From NCBI GenBank assembly GCA_963699215.1, contig OY969422.1, positions 1,488,001-1,552,000 of the forward strand: a stretch of 64,000 bases of DNA. Direction: 5' to 3'. Each line of letters starts with the position of its first letter. Within the stretch, counting starts at the first letter, position 1. The DNA comes from VRUE01 sp963699215. Its GTDB lineage: Bacteria; Actinomycetota; Thermoleophilia; Solirubrobacterales; 70-9. The notes beneath the pieces are model-generated. The model saw nothing but the letters and a program-made list of their open reading frames with translations. It ran no database searches and was not told where the DNA came from. Below are positions 17,625 to 25,985 of this stretch, piece by piece. Both the position numbers and the translations under genes were made by a program.

Positions 17625-18638
17625 TCAGGGTCGATTCAGATCGGCCAGCACGTACTCGAGCAGCTCGCGGCCGTGGTCGGAGGCTACGGAGATGTCGTCG
17701 GGGACGACGCGGGCTCGGTGGAGGGACTGCATGCGGAGGACGTCGCCGTCGGTGCGGTTGTTGGGGAAGACGCCGGCATAGGAGACGCCGAGACGCTCCA
17801 GGTGGTCGGCCAGGAGAGCGGTGGCGGGGTTCTCCAGCGGCAGGTCCAGGTAGATCGCGTCAAGTCCTCTGCTGTGGAAGAGGTGATGGCGCTCGGCTGC
17901 GACGACGGTCTCCAGGTCGGCGCCGGGCTCGTGGGCGGTGATCAGGGCCAGGTTGTGGTCCTCGTCGATCTCCACGTGGAGGGCGGTTCGCTCGGCTATC
18001 CGCACGCCGGCCGGGGGGTCGGCGAGGGCGCCGCGCAGCTCGCAGAGCTCCAGCGTCTGCCGGACGATCTCCCGGTGGTGCTTGGGCGCGTAGACCGGGC
18101 GCTCGTGGCCGTCGTTCAGCTTGGCGTAGAAGAGCGCCGCCGATTGGCGGTGGGGCCGCCGGTCGGGCGCGGCGTCGTTGGAGACCGAGGCCGGGATCCA
18201 GCCGAGCAGGAAGCCCGTCTCGTGGGCGCCCAGCTCGAGGTTGGCGCGCTGGCTGTAGGGGTGGGCCGCCGTCGCCTCGCTGTACATCCCCGCCAGCCCG
18301 CGCTCCGCCGCCCAGTCCATCAGGTGGCGCTTGGTGCGGGTGAAGAGGTGCTGCCCACGCGCCGCCGGCATCGTCACCGCCTGGCCCGAGTGGCCGACCG
18401 CGTCGCCGGCGGCGGCGAGGCTCATCCCCTCGTGGCAGAGCAGCTCGCCATCGGCCGACTCGGCCACCCAGGAGACGTAGGTCCCGGCCGCGAGCCGGGC
18501 CGAGACCTCCGCCGGGTCGTAGACCCAGCGCACGTCGTAGGTCTCGCCATAGGCGGCCCGGATCGCCTCGCTGAGCACGCTTCCCTCGCCAGGCTCGAGG
18601 TACCTGAAAGTAACCATGTCGATTCCCACGTCGGCCAT
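17625..18638 (-). CDS. GNAT-like N-acetyltransferase family protein
   Basis: The 337-residue protein has a GNAT-like first half. FRYLEPGEGSVLSEAIRAAYGETY is typical of a GNAT first strand and helix. YVSWVAESADGELLCHEGM gives the second and third strands. QAVTMPAARGQHLFTRTKRHLMDWAAERGLAGMYSEA contains the acetyl-CoA-loop position, here PAARGQH instead of R/QxxGxG/A. The C-terminal half (about 170-337) may be a second, degenerate GNAT fold. The substrate is unknown. I used ATG 18638, preceded by GAGGGG; ATG 18617 is an alternative. It lies two bases after the stop of the reductase in transcription order and is divergent from the tRNA gene. Confidence 0.6.
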   Translation of the reverse strand: MADVGIDMVTFRYLEPGEGSVLSEAIRAAYGETYDVRWVYDPAEVSARLAAGTYVSWVAESADGELLCHEGMSLAAAGDAVGHSGQAVTMPAARGQHLFTRTKRHLMDWAAERGLAGMYSEATAAHPYSQRANLELGAHETGFLLGWIPASVSNDAAPDRRPHRQSAALFYAKLNDGHERPVYAPKHHREIVRQTLELCELRGALADPPAGVRIAERTALHVEIDEDHNLALITAHEPGADLETVVAAERHHLFHSRGLDAIYLDLPLENPATALLADHLERLGVSYAGVFPNNRTDGDVLRMQSLHRARVVPDDISVASDHGRELLEYVLADLNRP

Positions 18639-18647
18639 CGGCCCCTC

Positions 18648-18653
18648 TATATT
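18648..18653 (+). promoter_or_regulatory. Probable -10 box of tRNA-Thr
   Basis: TATATT at 18648-18653 ends nine bases before the first base of the mature tRNA, the right distance for a tRNA promoter. No good -35 is visible. The same AT-rich patch reads AATATA on the minus strand and could also serve the divergent GNAT-like gene. Confidence 0.5.
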
Positions 18654-18662
18654 CGGCTACAC

Positions 18663-18735
18663 GCCCGCCTAGCTCAATTGGCAGAGCGCTTCCCTTGTAA
18701 GGAAGGTTGTCCCGGTTCAAGTCCGGGGGCGGGCT
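18663..18735 (+). tRNA. tRNA-Thr (anticodon TGT)
   Basis: The cloverleaf is complete. Acceptor GCCCGCC pairs with GGCGGGC. The D arm is GCTC/GAGC. The anticodon stem CTTCC/GGAAG encloses loop CTTGTAA, with TGT at the anticodon position. The T arm CCCGG/CCGGG encloses loop TTCAAGT. The discriminator base is T and CCA is not encoded. This tRNA reads ACA and, by wobble, other threonine codons. Its 3' end directly abuts the stop codon of the convergent SHOCT gene at 18736. Confidence 0.97.
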
Positions 18736-20127
18736 CTAGCCCTCTTGAGAATTGCCGCCCAGGACCCGAGCCTTCTCGGTGGCGAGCTCCTCGTCGGTGA
18801 GGACCCCCTTCTGGTGCAGCTCGGCGAGGCGCTCCAGCCGGCGCAGGCGGCTCTCCTCGTCGTCGCCGGGGGCTTCGGGGGCAGCCGCCGTTCCCTCGCT
18901 GCCATCGCTCGGCCGCCGCATCTCCGGCAGGCGCAGCTTCGAGGCGCGCTCGCCGATGTTGGCGCTCTTGACCGCACCGACGACGCGGTCTTTGGCGCCG
19001 CCGAAGTAGTCGCCGAGCTCGGCGTCGGGGAATTCCTCGCTGGTCTGTTTGCGCAGCTCGTGGATGCCGAAGGCGACGAAGCCGGCGAGGATCAGCGCGG
19101 TCAGGAAGGAGCGCAGGTTCTGCGTCGGCGAGGAGAGGAACCAGATGCAGACGAGAACGGCGAGGCCGGTGTAGACGTAGGGGACGTAGTCGCGCAGGAA
19201 CGGGGTCGTGAAGCGTCGCGTGGAGCGGGCCGAGCCGGTCGGCGAGCCGAGCCAGCCGGCGATGCCGAAGAGGACGCCGAAGACGATCACCGTGGTCGCG
19301 ATGCCGACCATCAGCGAGGTGGAGATCGACCAGGCGGCTTCGGCCGCGGGCTCGATGCTTTCTTCCGTGACCAGTTGGTCGACGACGATGCCGCCGGCGA
19401 TCTCGCGGGCGACGATCACGGCGAAGCCGGCGGCGATCAGGCCGATGCCGCAGAAGAGCACCGTCACCCAGCGCCCCTCGCGCGAGAGGTAGATCGCTAG
19501 GGCGAAGGTGAACAGCGTGAGCAGCGTCAGCACGATCGCCAGGCCTTTGATCGCGACCGCGATGTCTTGCGCGGTCTTCAGCTGGTCGGAGCGCAGGATC
19601 GTCACCTGGCCGGCATCCGGCGGCAGTTTCTCGGCGAGCTGGGCGCCGATCCCGACCTGGTCGGCGAGGTTGGTGACGAGGCTGCCGAGGTTGAGCGTGA
19701 CCTCGCCTTCTTCGGTCGAGACCGCCTCTTTCTTGTCTTCGAGCACCGCCAGCAGCTGTTCGTGCGCAGCACGGTTCGCGTCTTTCCAGAGGTCTTGGGC
19801 AGTCGCCGTCTGCAGCACCTGTTCGGCGCCGCTGCCGGCCACCTGGCGCAGCCCGCCCGACGCCGGCCCGGCCAGGTCCTTCAGGTCGCCGGGCAGGATC
19901 CCCTCGAGTTCTTTTTCGACATCGACGTTGTCGTAGAGCTGTTCGACCAGGTACTCGCCGACGGCGGCGCGGATCTTCTCGTTCTCGATCAGGCGGCCGC
20001 TGGTCTCCACCCAGTCGTCGGTGTTGAGCGCCTGGCGCTCGGTCCAGATCGCGAAGACGCTGAGGAAAGCGAACAGCGAGCCGAGCACCACCAGGGCCTT
20101 GACCGTACGTCGCCGTGCGCGGCTCAT
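18736..20127 (-). CDS. SHOCT domain integral membrane protein
   Basis: The 463-residue protein has an N-terminal membrane anchor (VKALVVLGSLFAFLSVFAIW). A soluble region of about 160 residues follows, with several helices that look amphipathic. Four or so membrane segments then lie between about 187 and 365 (GLAIVLTLLTLFTFALAIYL; LFCGIGLIAAGFAVIVA; TTVIVFGVLFGIAGWL; VYTGLAVLVCIWFL). The C-terminus holds a SHOCT motif, LERLAELHQKGVLTDEELATEKARVL, a short oligomerisation module. Function is unknown; such proteins are often annotated as hypothetical in actinobacteria. It is divergent from the VOC gene and convergent with tRNA-Thr. Confidence 0.75.
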   Translation of the reverse strand: MSRARRRTVKALVVLGSLFAFLSVFAIWTERQALNTDDWVETSGRLIENEKIRAAVGEYLVEQLYDNVDVEKELEGILPGDLKDLAGPASGGLRQVAGSGAEQVLQTATAQDLWKDANRAAHEQLLAVLEDKKEAVSTEEGEVTLNLGSLVTNLADQVGIGAQLAEKLPPDAGQVTILRSDQLKTAQDIAVAIKGLAIVLTLLTLFTFALAIYLSREGRWVTVLFCGIGLIAAGFAVIVAREIAGGIVVDQLVTEESIEPAAEAAWSISTSLMVGIATTVIVFGVLFGIAGWLGSPTGSARSTRRFTTPFLRDYVPYVYTGLAVLVCIWFLSSPTQNLRSFLTALILAGFVAFGIHELRKQTSEEFPDAELGDYFGGAKDRVVGAVKSANIGERASKLRLPEMRRPSDGSEGTAAAPEAPGDDEESRLRRLERLAELHQKGVLTDEELATEKARVLGGNSQEG

Positions 20128-20153
20128 CGCTAGGGATGCTATACGTGACTGCG

Positions 20154-21071
20154 GTGAAGCTGGAGGGCATCCACCACATCACGGCGATCACGGCCGACGC
20201 GCAGGAGAACGTCGACTTCTACGCCGGGGTGCTGGGTCTGCGCTTGGTGAAGAAAACGGTCAACCAGGACAACCCGACCGTCTACCACCTCTTCTTCGCC
20301 GACGAGAAGGGCAGCGCCGGCTCCGATCTCACCTTCTTCGAGTTCCCGGGCGTACCCTCCGGCCGGGCCGGAGCGGGGGACGTCCACAGGGTCGTCTGGA
20401 GGGTCGCCTCTCACGCGGCGCTCGACTTCTGGGACGAGCGGCTCGCCGCGCACGGGGTCGAGTCCGAGCGCGCCGGAGCGAGCCTGCGCTTCTCCGATCC
20501 CGAGGGCCTGGATCACGAGCTGGCCGTGGTCGAGGTGCCCGACGAGCCGCTGATCGCCGGCCATCCCGAGGTGCCGGCGGAGCTGGCGCTGCAGGGCTTC
20601 CACGCCGTCTGCGCGTACACCGCCACGGCTGACGCGAGCAGCGGGCTGCTCGAAGCGCTCGAGTTCGAGCCGGCGCAGGAGGGCTGGGAGGCGCGCGGGG
20701 AGAAGCGCGGCGGCCTCTACCTCTACGACGAACCGCCGCAGGAGCGCTCGCTGCAGGGGGCGGGCAGCGTCCATCACGTCGCTTGGGCCTCGACGATGGA
20801 CGATCACGAGGCTTGGCGCGAGCGGGCGATCTCGGCCGGTGCGCAGGCGACGCCGGTGATCGACCGCTTCTACTTCCGCTCGATCTACTTCCGCGAGCCA
20901 AGCGGCGTCCTCTTCGAGATCGCGACGCTGGGGCCCGGCTTCACCGTCGACGAGCCGCTCGAGCACCTCGGCGAGAAGCTCTCGCTGCCGCCCGACTACG
21001 AGCACCTGCGTGCGGAGGTCGAACCCAACCTCCGTCCCGTCGTCAACCCGCGCGTCGCCGGGACTGGGTGA
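20154..21071 (+). CDS. VOC family ring-cleaving dioxygenase-like protein
   Basis: Two glyoxalase/dioxygenase (VOC) modules make up this protein of about 305 residues. The first starts MKLEGIHHITAITADAQENVDFYAGVLGLRLVKKTVN, with the metal-ligand HH. The second repeats the pattern at VHHVAWASTMDDHEAWRERA, and a ligand Glu lies in REPSGVLFEIAT. These match the ring-cleaving-dioxygenase (glyoxalase) family with bacterial YkcA/LinE-like members. The natural substrate is unknown. GTG 20154 gives the family-typical N-terminus; earlier ATGs at 20115 and 20136 would add about ten atypical residues. Its stop overlaps the GTG of the next gene (GTGA), so the two are coupled. Confidence 0.8.
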   Translation: MKLEGIHHITAITADAQENVDFYAGVLGLRLVKKTVNQDNPTVYHLFFADEKGSAGSDLTFFEFPGVPSGRAGAGDVHRVVWRVASHAALDFWDERLAAHGVESERAGASLRFSDPEGLDHELAVVEVPDEPLIAGHPEVPAELALQGFHAVCAYTATADASSGLLEALEFEPAQEGWEARGEKRGGLYLYDEPPQERSLQGAGSVHHVAWASTMDDHEAWRERAISAGAQATPVIDRFYFRSIYFREPSGVLFEIATLGPGFTVDEPLEHLGEKLSLPPDYEHLRAEVEPNLRPVVNPRVAGTG

Positions 21072-22072
21072 GCGGGAACTTCGTCTGGAGGGACGCCGGC
21101 CGGGTCGTCGTGCTCCGCCGCGACGGCATCGCCCAGGCGCCGCAGCTCCTCCACGAGCATGGCTTCGCCGAGTTCGAGTTGTTGACGACTCCGCGCGCCC
21201 TGCCCGGCGCGCCCGAGCTGGAGGCGGCGGCCAGGGCCGTCCACGCCGTTCCGCCCGGGCAGGTGCCGGAGGCCGCCGCCGCTCTGCTGGGCCATCTGGG
21301 GGCGCCGCAGCTCGTCGCCTTCGGCGGCGGTCGCACGATCGACACCGCGAAGGCGGTCGCAGCGGTGAGCGGTGCCCGCGTCGCGGCGATCCCGACCACG
21401 CTCTCCGGCGCCGAGCTGACCGGCATCCACCGCCTTCCCGCCGGAGCCGAGGCCCGCGTCCGCGCGATGGTGTGCCCGGTGCTGGCGATCGCCGACCCCG
21501 AGGCGATGACCAGCCAGCCCGAGGGGGCGCTCCGCGCCAGCGCGATGAACAGCCTCGCCCACGGCGCCGACTCGCTCTACACCCCCTTCGCCAACCCGGT
21601 CTCCCAGATGACCGCTCTGCGTGGTGCCGAGCTGATCGCGGGCGCGCTCGACGAGCCGCCGGCCGAGCGCAACCGGGTGGCGCTAGCCCAGGGCTCGTTG
21701 CTCTGCGCCTACGCGATCGACTCGGCCGCCTTCGGCATGCACCACGTGATCTGCCAGACCCTGGTGCGGATCTGCGGCAGTCCCCACGCCGAGACCAACG
21801 CCGCGATCCTGCCCCGGGCGATGGCCTTCATGGTCCCCCGTGCCCCCGACCGGCTCGCCGATCTAGCGGAGGCGCTCGGCACCGACGCCGCAGAAATCGA
21901 AGCGCGCATCCTCGACCTCGGCGGCAATCCAGCCGGCCTCGGCGAGCTGGGTGCGGACAGATCGAAGCTCGACCAGGCGATCGAGTCGATGCTCGTGCGC
22001 CCCGAGTTGGCGTTCACGCCGGAGCCCCCATCTCGCAGCGACCTCGAAGCCCTGATCGAGTCCGCCTGGTAG
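21068..22072 (+). CDS. Iron-containing alcohol dehydrogenase, maleylacetate reductase-like
   Basis: This 334-residue protein has the group III alcohol dehydrogenase layout. The NAD(P)-binding GGGRTIDTAKAVAAVSG lies near residues 83-99, with VAAIPTTLSGAELTGIH just after. Metal-ligand histidines are in SLAHGADSLYTP near 163-174 and in SAAFGMHHVICQTLVRICG near 219-237. The shortened length and the IPTTxSGxE motif resemble maleylacetate reductases, which act in hydroxyquinol and chlorocatechol degradation. Coupling to a VOC dioxygenase gene (four-base GTGA overlap) is compatible with an aromatic ring-cleavage pair, but this is inferred. The start is GTG 21068. Confidence 0.8.
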   Translation: MSGNFVWRDAGRVVVLRRDGIAQAPQLLHEHGFAEFELLTTPRALPGAPELEAAARAVHAVPPGQVPEAAAALLGHLGAPQLVAFGGGRTIDTAKAVAAVSGARVAAIPTTLSGAELTGIHRLPAGAEARVRAMVCPVLAIADPEAMTSQPEGALRASAMNSLAHGADSLYTPFANPVSQMTALRGAELIAGALDEPPAERNRVALAQGSLLCAYAIDSAAFGMHHVICQTLVRICGSPHAETNAAILPRAMAFMVPRAPDRLADLAEALGTDAAEIEARILDLGGNPAGLGELGADRSKLDQAIESMLVRPELAFTPEPPSRSDLEALIESAW

Positions 22073-22120
22073 TCACCTCGCGCGGGTAACCCAGGTCCCT
22101 CGAACGTGTAGCGCTTTTGC

Positions 22121-23785
22121 GTGACCCCCGAGCGCCTTCAGCGCTACCACGACTACACGCGCCGCCACCGCGTCAACTGGCCCCTCTACTTCTTGGCGAG
22201 GGTCTTCATGACGCCGTTCTTCCTCGTCTACTTCCGCCTCGGTCGCACCGGGCGCGAGCACGGCCACGTCAAGGGCGGGGCGATTGTCGCCGCCAACCAC
22301 CGCAGCTTCCTCGATCCGTTCGCGATCGGCGCCGCCCTGCCCTGGCGGCGGCCGATGAACTACGTCGCCAAGGTCGAGCTGTTCGAGCGGCGCTGGCAGG
22401 GCTGGCTGCTCTCGCGGCTGGGCGCGTTCCCGATCCGCCGCGGCGAAGCCGACGAGCTGGCGATGGAGACCGCGCGCGTCGTGGTGGAACGCGGCGGCAC
22501 AGTCTGCATCTTCCCCGAGGGGACGCGGATCCGCCGCGGCACGTTGGCGACGCCGAGGCGGGGGGTGGGGAGGCTGGCGCTGCAGACGGGTGCCCCGGTC
22601 GTGCCGACCGCCGTCTTCGGCAGCGAGCACGTGCGCAGGGGCTGGCGCATCCGTCCGCGTCAGGTACGGGTGAGGCTGGGAAAGGCGATGACCTTCCCTC
22701 GGGTCGAGGAGCCCTCGCCGCCGCTGGCCGAGTCGGTGACCGCGCGGATCTGGCCCAACGTCCTCCTGCAGTGGGAAGAGATGGGCGGCCTGCCGCCGAT
22801 GCGCCGCGCCGCCGTGATCGGCGCCGGCAGCTGGGGCACGGCGGTCGCCGTTCTCCTCGCCCGCGGTGGGCTCGAGGTGCAGCTCGGCGCCCGCACCGCC
22901 GAGCAGGCGGCCGAGATGGCCGAGGTGGGCGAAAATCGCCGCTACCTGGAGGGGGTCGAGCTTCCCGACTCGCTCCTCGTCCGGCCCGCCTCGGAGATCG
23001 AGCTGGCCGGCCTCGACCTGGTCTGCCTGGCGATCCCCTCCGGCTCGCTGCCGCAAGCGGTCGGCGCGATCGCCGACCGTGTCAGCGACCGCTCGTCGCT
23101 GCTGCTGCTGACCAAGGGCCTGATCGCGCCGTTGGGTCAGCTGCCGGCCGAGTACGTCGGCGAACGAGTCCGCGCCAGGGCGGTCGCCTGCCTCGGCGGC
23201 CCCGCTCACGCGCGCGAGGCGGTCTCGGGGTCCGCGGCGCTGGTGCTCGGCTCGGGCGACGCCGACCTGCGCGACCAGCTCGGCGAGGTCTTCGATCGCG
23301 CCGGCCTGGTCTGCGAGCGCTCGCGCGACGTCACCGGAGTCGAGATGGCGGGGGCGGCGAAGAACGCGGCCGCCCTCGCCGCTGCGGCGACGGAGCCCTT
23401 CGGCCTAAATGCGGCCGGCATCGCCGCCGCTCAGGTCTGGTGCGAGTGCATCTCCTACGCGATCTCGCGCGGTGCCGAGCTGGAGACCTTCTCCGGCCTG
23501 GCCGGGGTCGGCGACCTGACCGCCACGGTTCTCGCCCCCGCCGGCCGCAACCGGCGCGCCGGTGAGCTGCTCGGGCGCGGCACACCTGCGGCTGAGATCC
23601 CGGCGCTGATCGGCCAGGCATCCGAGGGCCTCGACGCGGTCCCGCTGCTGGCCGCGGCGATCGCGGCTGCGGGCAGCCCGGCCGAGGCGCTGAACGGGCT
23701 CGCGGCGTTGATCCGCGGGGAGATAGACGCCGAGACCTGGGTCGCCGGCCTGCGCCTCGGCGAGCGCTCGAGGAAGGCGGCCTGA
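22121..23785 (+). CDS. gpsA: Fused 1-acylglycerol-3-phosphate acyltransferase (PlsC) and glycerol-3-phosphate dehydrogenase (GpsA)
   Basis: The 554-residue protein joins two phospholipid enzymes. Residues 1-225 are PlsC-like. AANHRSFLDPFAIGAAL carries the catalytic HX4D. CIFPEGTRIRRGTLATPRRGVGRLAL holds the glycerol-phosphate-binding FPEGTR. From about residue 227 the GpsA part starts RRAAVIGAGSWGTAVAVLLARGG, an NAD(P) Rossmann loop. LLLLTKGLI near 330 and GVEMAGAAKNAAALAAAATEP near 406 contain the two catalytic lysines. SGLAGVGDLTATVLAPAGRNRRAGELLGRG matches the GpsA C-domain. There is no stop or start codon break between the parts, and each domain looks complete. GpsA makes glycerol 3-phosphate and PlsC performs the second acylation to phosphatidic acid. 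Confidence 0.93.
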   Translation: MTPERLQRYHDYTRRHRVNWPLYFLARVFMTPFFLVYFRLGRTGREHGHVKGGAIVAANHRSFLDPFAIGAALPWRRPMNYVAKVELFERRWQGWLLSRLGAFPIRRGEADELAMETARVVVERGGTVCIFPEGTRIRRGTLATPRRGVGRLALQTGAPVVPTAVFGSEHVRRGWRIRPRQVRVRLGKAMTFPRVEEPSPPLAESVTARIWPNVLLQWEEMGGLPPMRRAAVIGAGSWGTAVAVLLARGGLEVQLGARTAEQAAEMAEVGENRRYLEGVELPDSLLVRPASEIELAGLDLVCLAIPSGSLPQAVGAIADRVSDRSSLLLLTKGLIAPLGQLPAEYVGERVRARAVACLGGPAHAREAVSGSAALVLGSGDADLRDQLGEVFDRAGLVCERSRDVTGVEMAGAAKNAAALAAAATEPFGLNAAGIAAAQVWCECISYAISRGAELETFSGLAGVGDLTATVLAPAGRNRRAGELLGRGTPAAEIPALIGQASEGLDAVPLLAAAIAAAGSPAEALNGLAALIRGEIDAETWVAGLRLGERSRKAA

Positions 23786-23803
23786 TGCGACTAGGCTTCG
23801 CCC

Positions 23804-24364
23804 GTGAGCGGCCCCAAGGAGAACGTCGAGCCGGCGAGCCTCGACCCGGCAGCCAAGGCGGAGCTGGACCGCGCCTTCGAAGAGCTCTACCGCGACCACC
23901 TCAAGGACGTCTACTCCTACGCCTACTACCGGGTCGGCAACCAGCACGACGCCGAGGACCTGACCGAGCAGGCCTTCCTGCAGGCCTACCGCCACTTCGA
24001 CCGGGCGCGGCGCGAGTCCGCCGGCCGACCGCTGCGTCCCTGGCTGATCCGCATCGCCCACAACCTCGCCCTCAACTACTACCGCGACCGCTCGCGGCGG
24101 CCGCAGACGCCGCTGGAGAGCGCCGACCCGATCCCAGCGCGGCACGGGACCGAGGCGATCGCCGAGGGGCGCGAGGAGCTGCGGCAGGTGATCGCGAAAC
24201 TCGACAACCTGCCGGACGACCGGCGCGACGCGCTGATCATGCGCTTCGCGCTCGGCATGGACAACCGCGAGATAGCGCGCGCGCTGGGACGCAGCGACGG
24301 CGCAACCAAGGTGCTGATCCATCGCGCGATCAAACAGCTGGAGGAGGAGCTGGGCGATGAGTGA
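23804..24364 (+). CDS. ECF-type RNA polymerase sigma factor
   Basis: The 186-residue protein contains sigma region 2, FEELYRDHLKDVYSYAYYRVGNQHDAEDLTEQAFLQAYRHFDRAR, near residues 26-70, with RPWLIRIAHNLALNYYRDRSRR after it. Region 4 is LDNLPDDRRDALIMRFALGMDNREIARALGRSDGATKVLIHRAIKQL near 131-177. This two-region layout without region 1 or 3 defines extracytoplasmic-function factors. The start is GTG 23804, 18 bases after the PlsC-GpsA stop. It overlaps the next gene by eight bases, which encodes a small membrane protein that may be its regulator. The inducing signal is not evident. Confidence 0.9.
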   Translation: MSGPKENVEPASLDPAAKAELDRAFEELYRDHLKDVYSYAYYRVGNQHDAEDLTEQAFLQAYRHFDRARRESAGRPLRPWLIRIAHNLALNYYRDRSRRPQTPLESADPIPARHGTEAIAEGREELRQVIAKLDNLPDDRRDALIMRFALGMDNREIARALGRSDGATKVLIHRAIKQLEEELGDE

Positions 24365-24707
24365 AGCGAGCCAGAGGTTGACCGGAAGCACCTGGGACGT
24401 CGAGCGGCTGCTCGGCGACGCGCTGCGCCCGATGGAGCCGCCGGAGCGGCTCTCGGGGCGCTTCGAGGACACGCTCGCCGCGGTCACCCAGGCGGCGGCC
24501 GAGGAGCTCTCCGACTGGGCCGAGGAGCTCTCCGAGAGCGAGCTGCGCGCGCTGCGCGATCCGCGCAACTGGGTGCGGCCGGTGGTCGCCGTCGGCGCCG
24601 GCGGGATCGCCACCGGCGCCCTCGTCTTGCTCGAGGTCCGCCGTCGCGGCCGCCAGCAGACCAAGGGCCGGCTGCGTTCGGCCGCCGGTCGCGTCGGCCT
24701 CAGGTAG
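24357..24707 (+). CDS. Small single-pass membrane protein coupled to the ECF sigma factor (possible anti-sigma)
   Basis: The 116-residue protein has a soluble N-terminal part of about 75 residues rich in Glu and Leu, containing WDVERLLGDALRPMEPPERL. One membrane segment, PVVAVGAGGIATGALVLLEV (about 75-94), is followed by a short basic tail. The ATG overlaps the sigma factor stop by eight bases. A soluble domain, one helix and coupling to an ECF gene is the usual arrangement of membrane anti-sigma factors. However, the zinc-binding HxxxCxxC motif of ZAS-type anti-sigmas is absent. The role is therefore inferred from position only. It runs eight bases into the convergent DUF4383 gene. Confidence 0.6.
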   Translation: MSEASQRLTGSTWDVERLLGDALRPMEPPERLSGRFEDTLAAVTQAAAEELSDWAEELSESELRALRDPRNWVRPVVAVGAGGIATGALVLLEVRRRGRQQTKGRLRSAAGRVGLR

Positions 24708-25110
24708 CTGCCGTCGGGCGCCGCCGCGTCGCCGGCGTCGCCGCCGCCGCGGCGAGTCCCAAGCCCCCCAGGGCCAGGTGGAGGAGATCGTTGGCGGTGT
24801 CGACCGGGAGGAAGCCGAGGATCTCCCCGTCGCCGCCGAGGAGGAATCCCCAGACCGCGACCGCGACATAGAGGAAGCCGAGCCAGAGCGCGTACTGGCG
24901 CGAGGCGAAGCCGGCGACGAAGAGGCCCACGGCGCCGGTGAGCACGTGGAGGACGTTGGTCCAGCCGTTGATGGCGAAGAGTCCGAAGGCCTCGTCCACC
25001 TCCCCGGGGCTGCCGAAGGAGGAGGAGTAGAAGAAGCCGAGGATCCCGAAGGTCATCAGCCCCGTGCCGACCAGCGTCGCGTACAGCCGTGCGGGGCTCG
25101 CCTGCTCCAT
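24700..25110 (-). CDS. DUF4383 domain membrane protein
   Basis: The 136-residue protein has four predicted membrane helices: LYATLVGTGLMTFGILGFFY, VLHVLTGAVGLFVAGFA, LWLGFLYVAVAVWGFLLG and LLHLALGGLGLAAAAA. The motifs NGWTNVLHVLTGAVGL and DTANDLLHLALGGLGL, with conserved N/D and LLH or VLH, are typical of DUF4383. No function is known for this actinobacterial family. It is divergently arranged with the rhomboid gene (29 bases apart), so a shared promoter region is likely. Its 3' end overlaps the sigma partner gene by eight bases. Confidence 0.85.
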   Translation of the reverse strand: MEQASPARLYATLVGTGLMTFGILGFFYSSSFGSPGEVDEAFGLFAINGWTNVLHVLTGAVGLFVAGFASRQYALWLGFLYVAVAVWGFLLGGDGEILGFLPVDTANDLLHLALGGLGLAAAAATPATRRRPTAAT

Positions 25111-25139
25111 GCGCGGCGATTGTAGGCTCCCCGTCCGCG

Positions 25140-25958
25140 ATGGCGCAGACCTGTTACAGGCACCCGAGCCGGGAGACCGGCGTCTCCTGCTCCAACTGCG
25201 GGCGGCCGATCTGCCCCGAGTGCATGACGCCGACCCCGGTCGGCATGCGCTGCCCCGAGTGCGCCAGCGATCGCACCAGGGTAACCAGGGGAGCGGTGGG
25301 CCCCAGCCGCTACGACGCGCCGGCGACCTACGTCCTGATCGCGTTGAACGTCGCCGCCTACCTGATCGAGATCGCCGGGGGCGGCGGTGGCTTGAGCCCC
25401 CGCGGAAGCTCGATTCCCGTCGACTTCGGCCTCTACGGCCCGTACGTAGCCGACGGCGAGTGGTATCGGCTGCTGACGAACGGGTTTCTCCACGCCAGCA
25501 TCATCCACATCGGCTTCAACATGTTCGCCCTCTACTTCCTGGGTCGACTCCTGGAGCCGGGAATCGGCACTCCCCGCTTCGTCGCGCTCTACTTCGTCTC
25601 GCTCTTTGCCGGATCCCTCGGGGCGCTCCTGCTCGATCCGAACGCGCTCACGATCGGCGCCTCGGGCGCGGTCTTCGGCATCTTCGGCGCGACCTTCGTC
25701 ATCGCCCGCCACCGCGGCGTCGACAATCTCGCCGCTTCGATCGGCGTGGTCCTCCTGCTCAACCTGGCGATCACCTTCGGCAATCCCGAAATCAGCATCG
25801 GCGGCCATCTCGGCGGGCTCGCGGGCGGCCTGCTCTGCGCCCTGGTGATCGTCGCCGGCGAGCGCGGCATGCTCGGCGAGCGGCGCCTGCCGATGGAGCT
25901 GCTGGCAATGACTGCGATCGGGTTCTTCTCGATCGCCGCCGCGATCGCGGTTGCTTAG
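25140..25958 (+). CDS. Rhomboid family intramembrane serine protease with N-terminal zinc-finger
   Basis: This protein of 272 residues begins with a cysteine-rich B-box-like finger: CYRHPSRETGVSCSNCGRPICPECM, then GMRCPEC. From about residue 60 comes the rhomboid domain: ATYVLIALNVAAYLIEIAG, then EWYRLLTNGFLHASIIHIGFNMFALYFLGRLLE, a conserved HxxxN loop. GASGAVFGIFGATFV has the catalytic serine, and GGHLGGLAGGLLCALV has the catalytic histidine. Rhomboids cut proteins inside the membrane. The finger is common in actinobacterial members and its role is unknown. I chose ATG 25140; an earlier in-frame ATG at 25089 would overlap the divergent gene. Confidence 0.9.
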   Translation: MAQTCYRHPSRETGVSCSNCGRPICPECMTPTPVGMRCPECASDRTRVTRGAVGPSRYDAPATYVLIALNVAAYLIEIAGGGGGLSPRGSSIPVDFGLYGPYVADGEWYRLLTNGFLHASIIHIGFNMFALYFLGRLLEPGIGTPRFVALYFVSLFAGSLGALLLDPNALTIGASGAVFGIFGATFVIARHRGVDNLAASIGVVLLLNLAITFGNPEISIGGHLGGLAGGLLCALVIVAGERGMLGERRLPMELLAMTAIGFFSIAAAIAVA

Positions 25959-25985
25959 ACCCGAGATGCGCCGGTTTGCAGCGGT

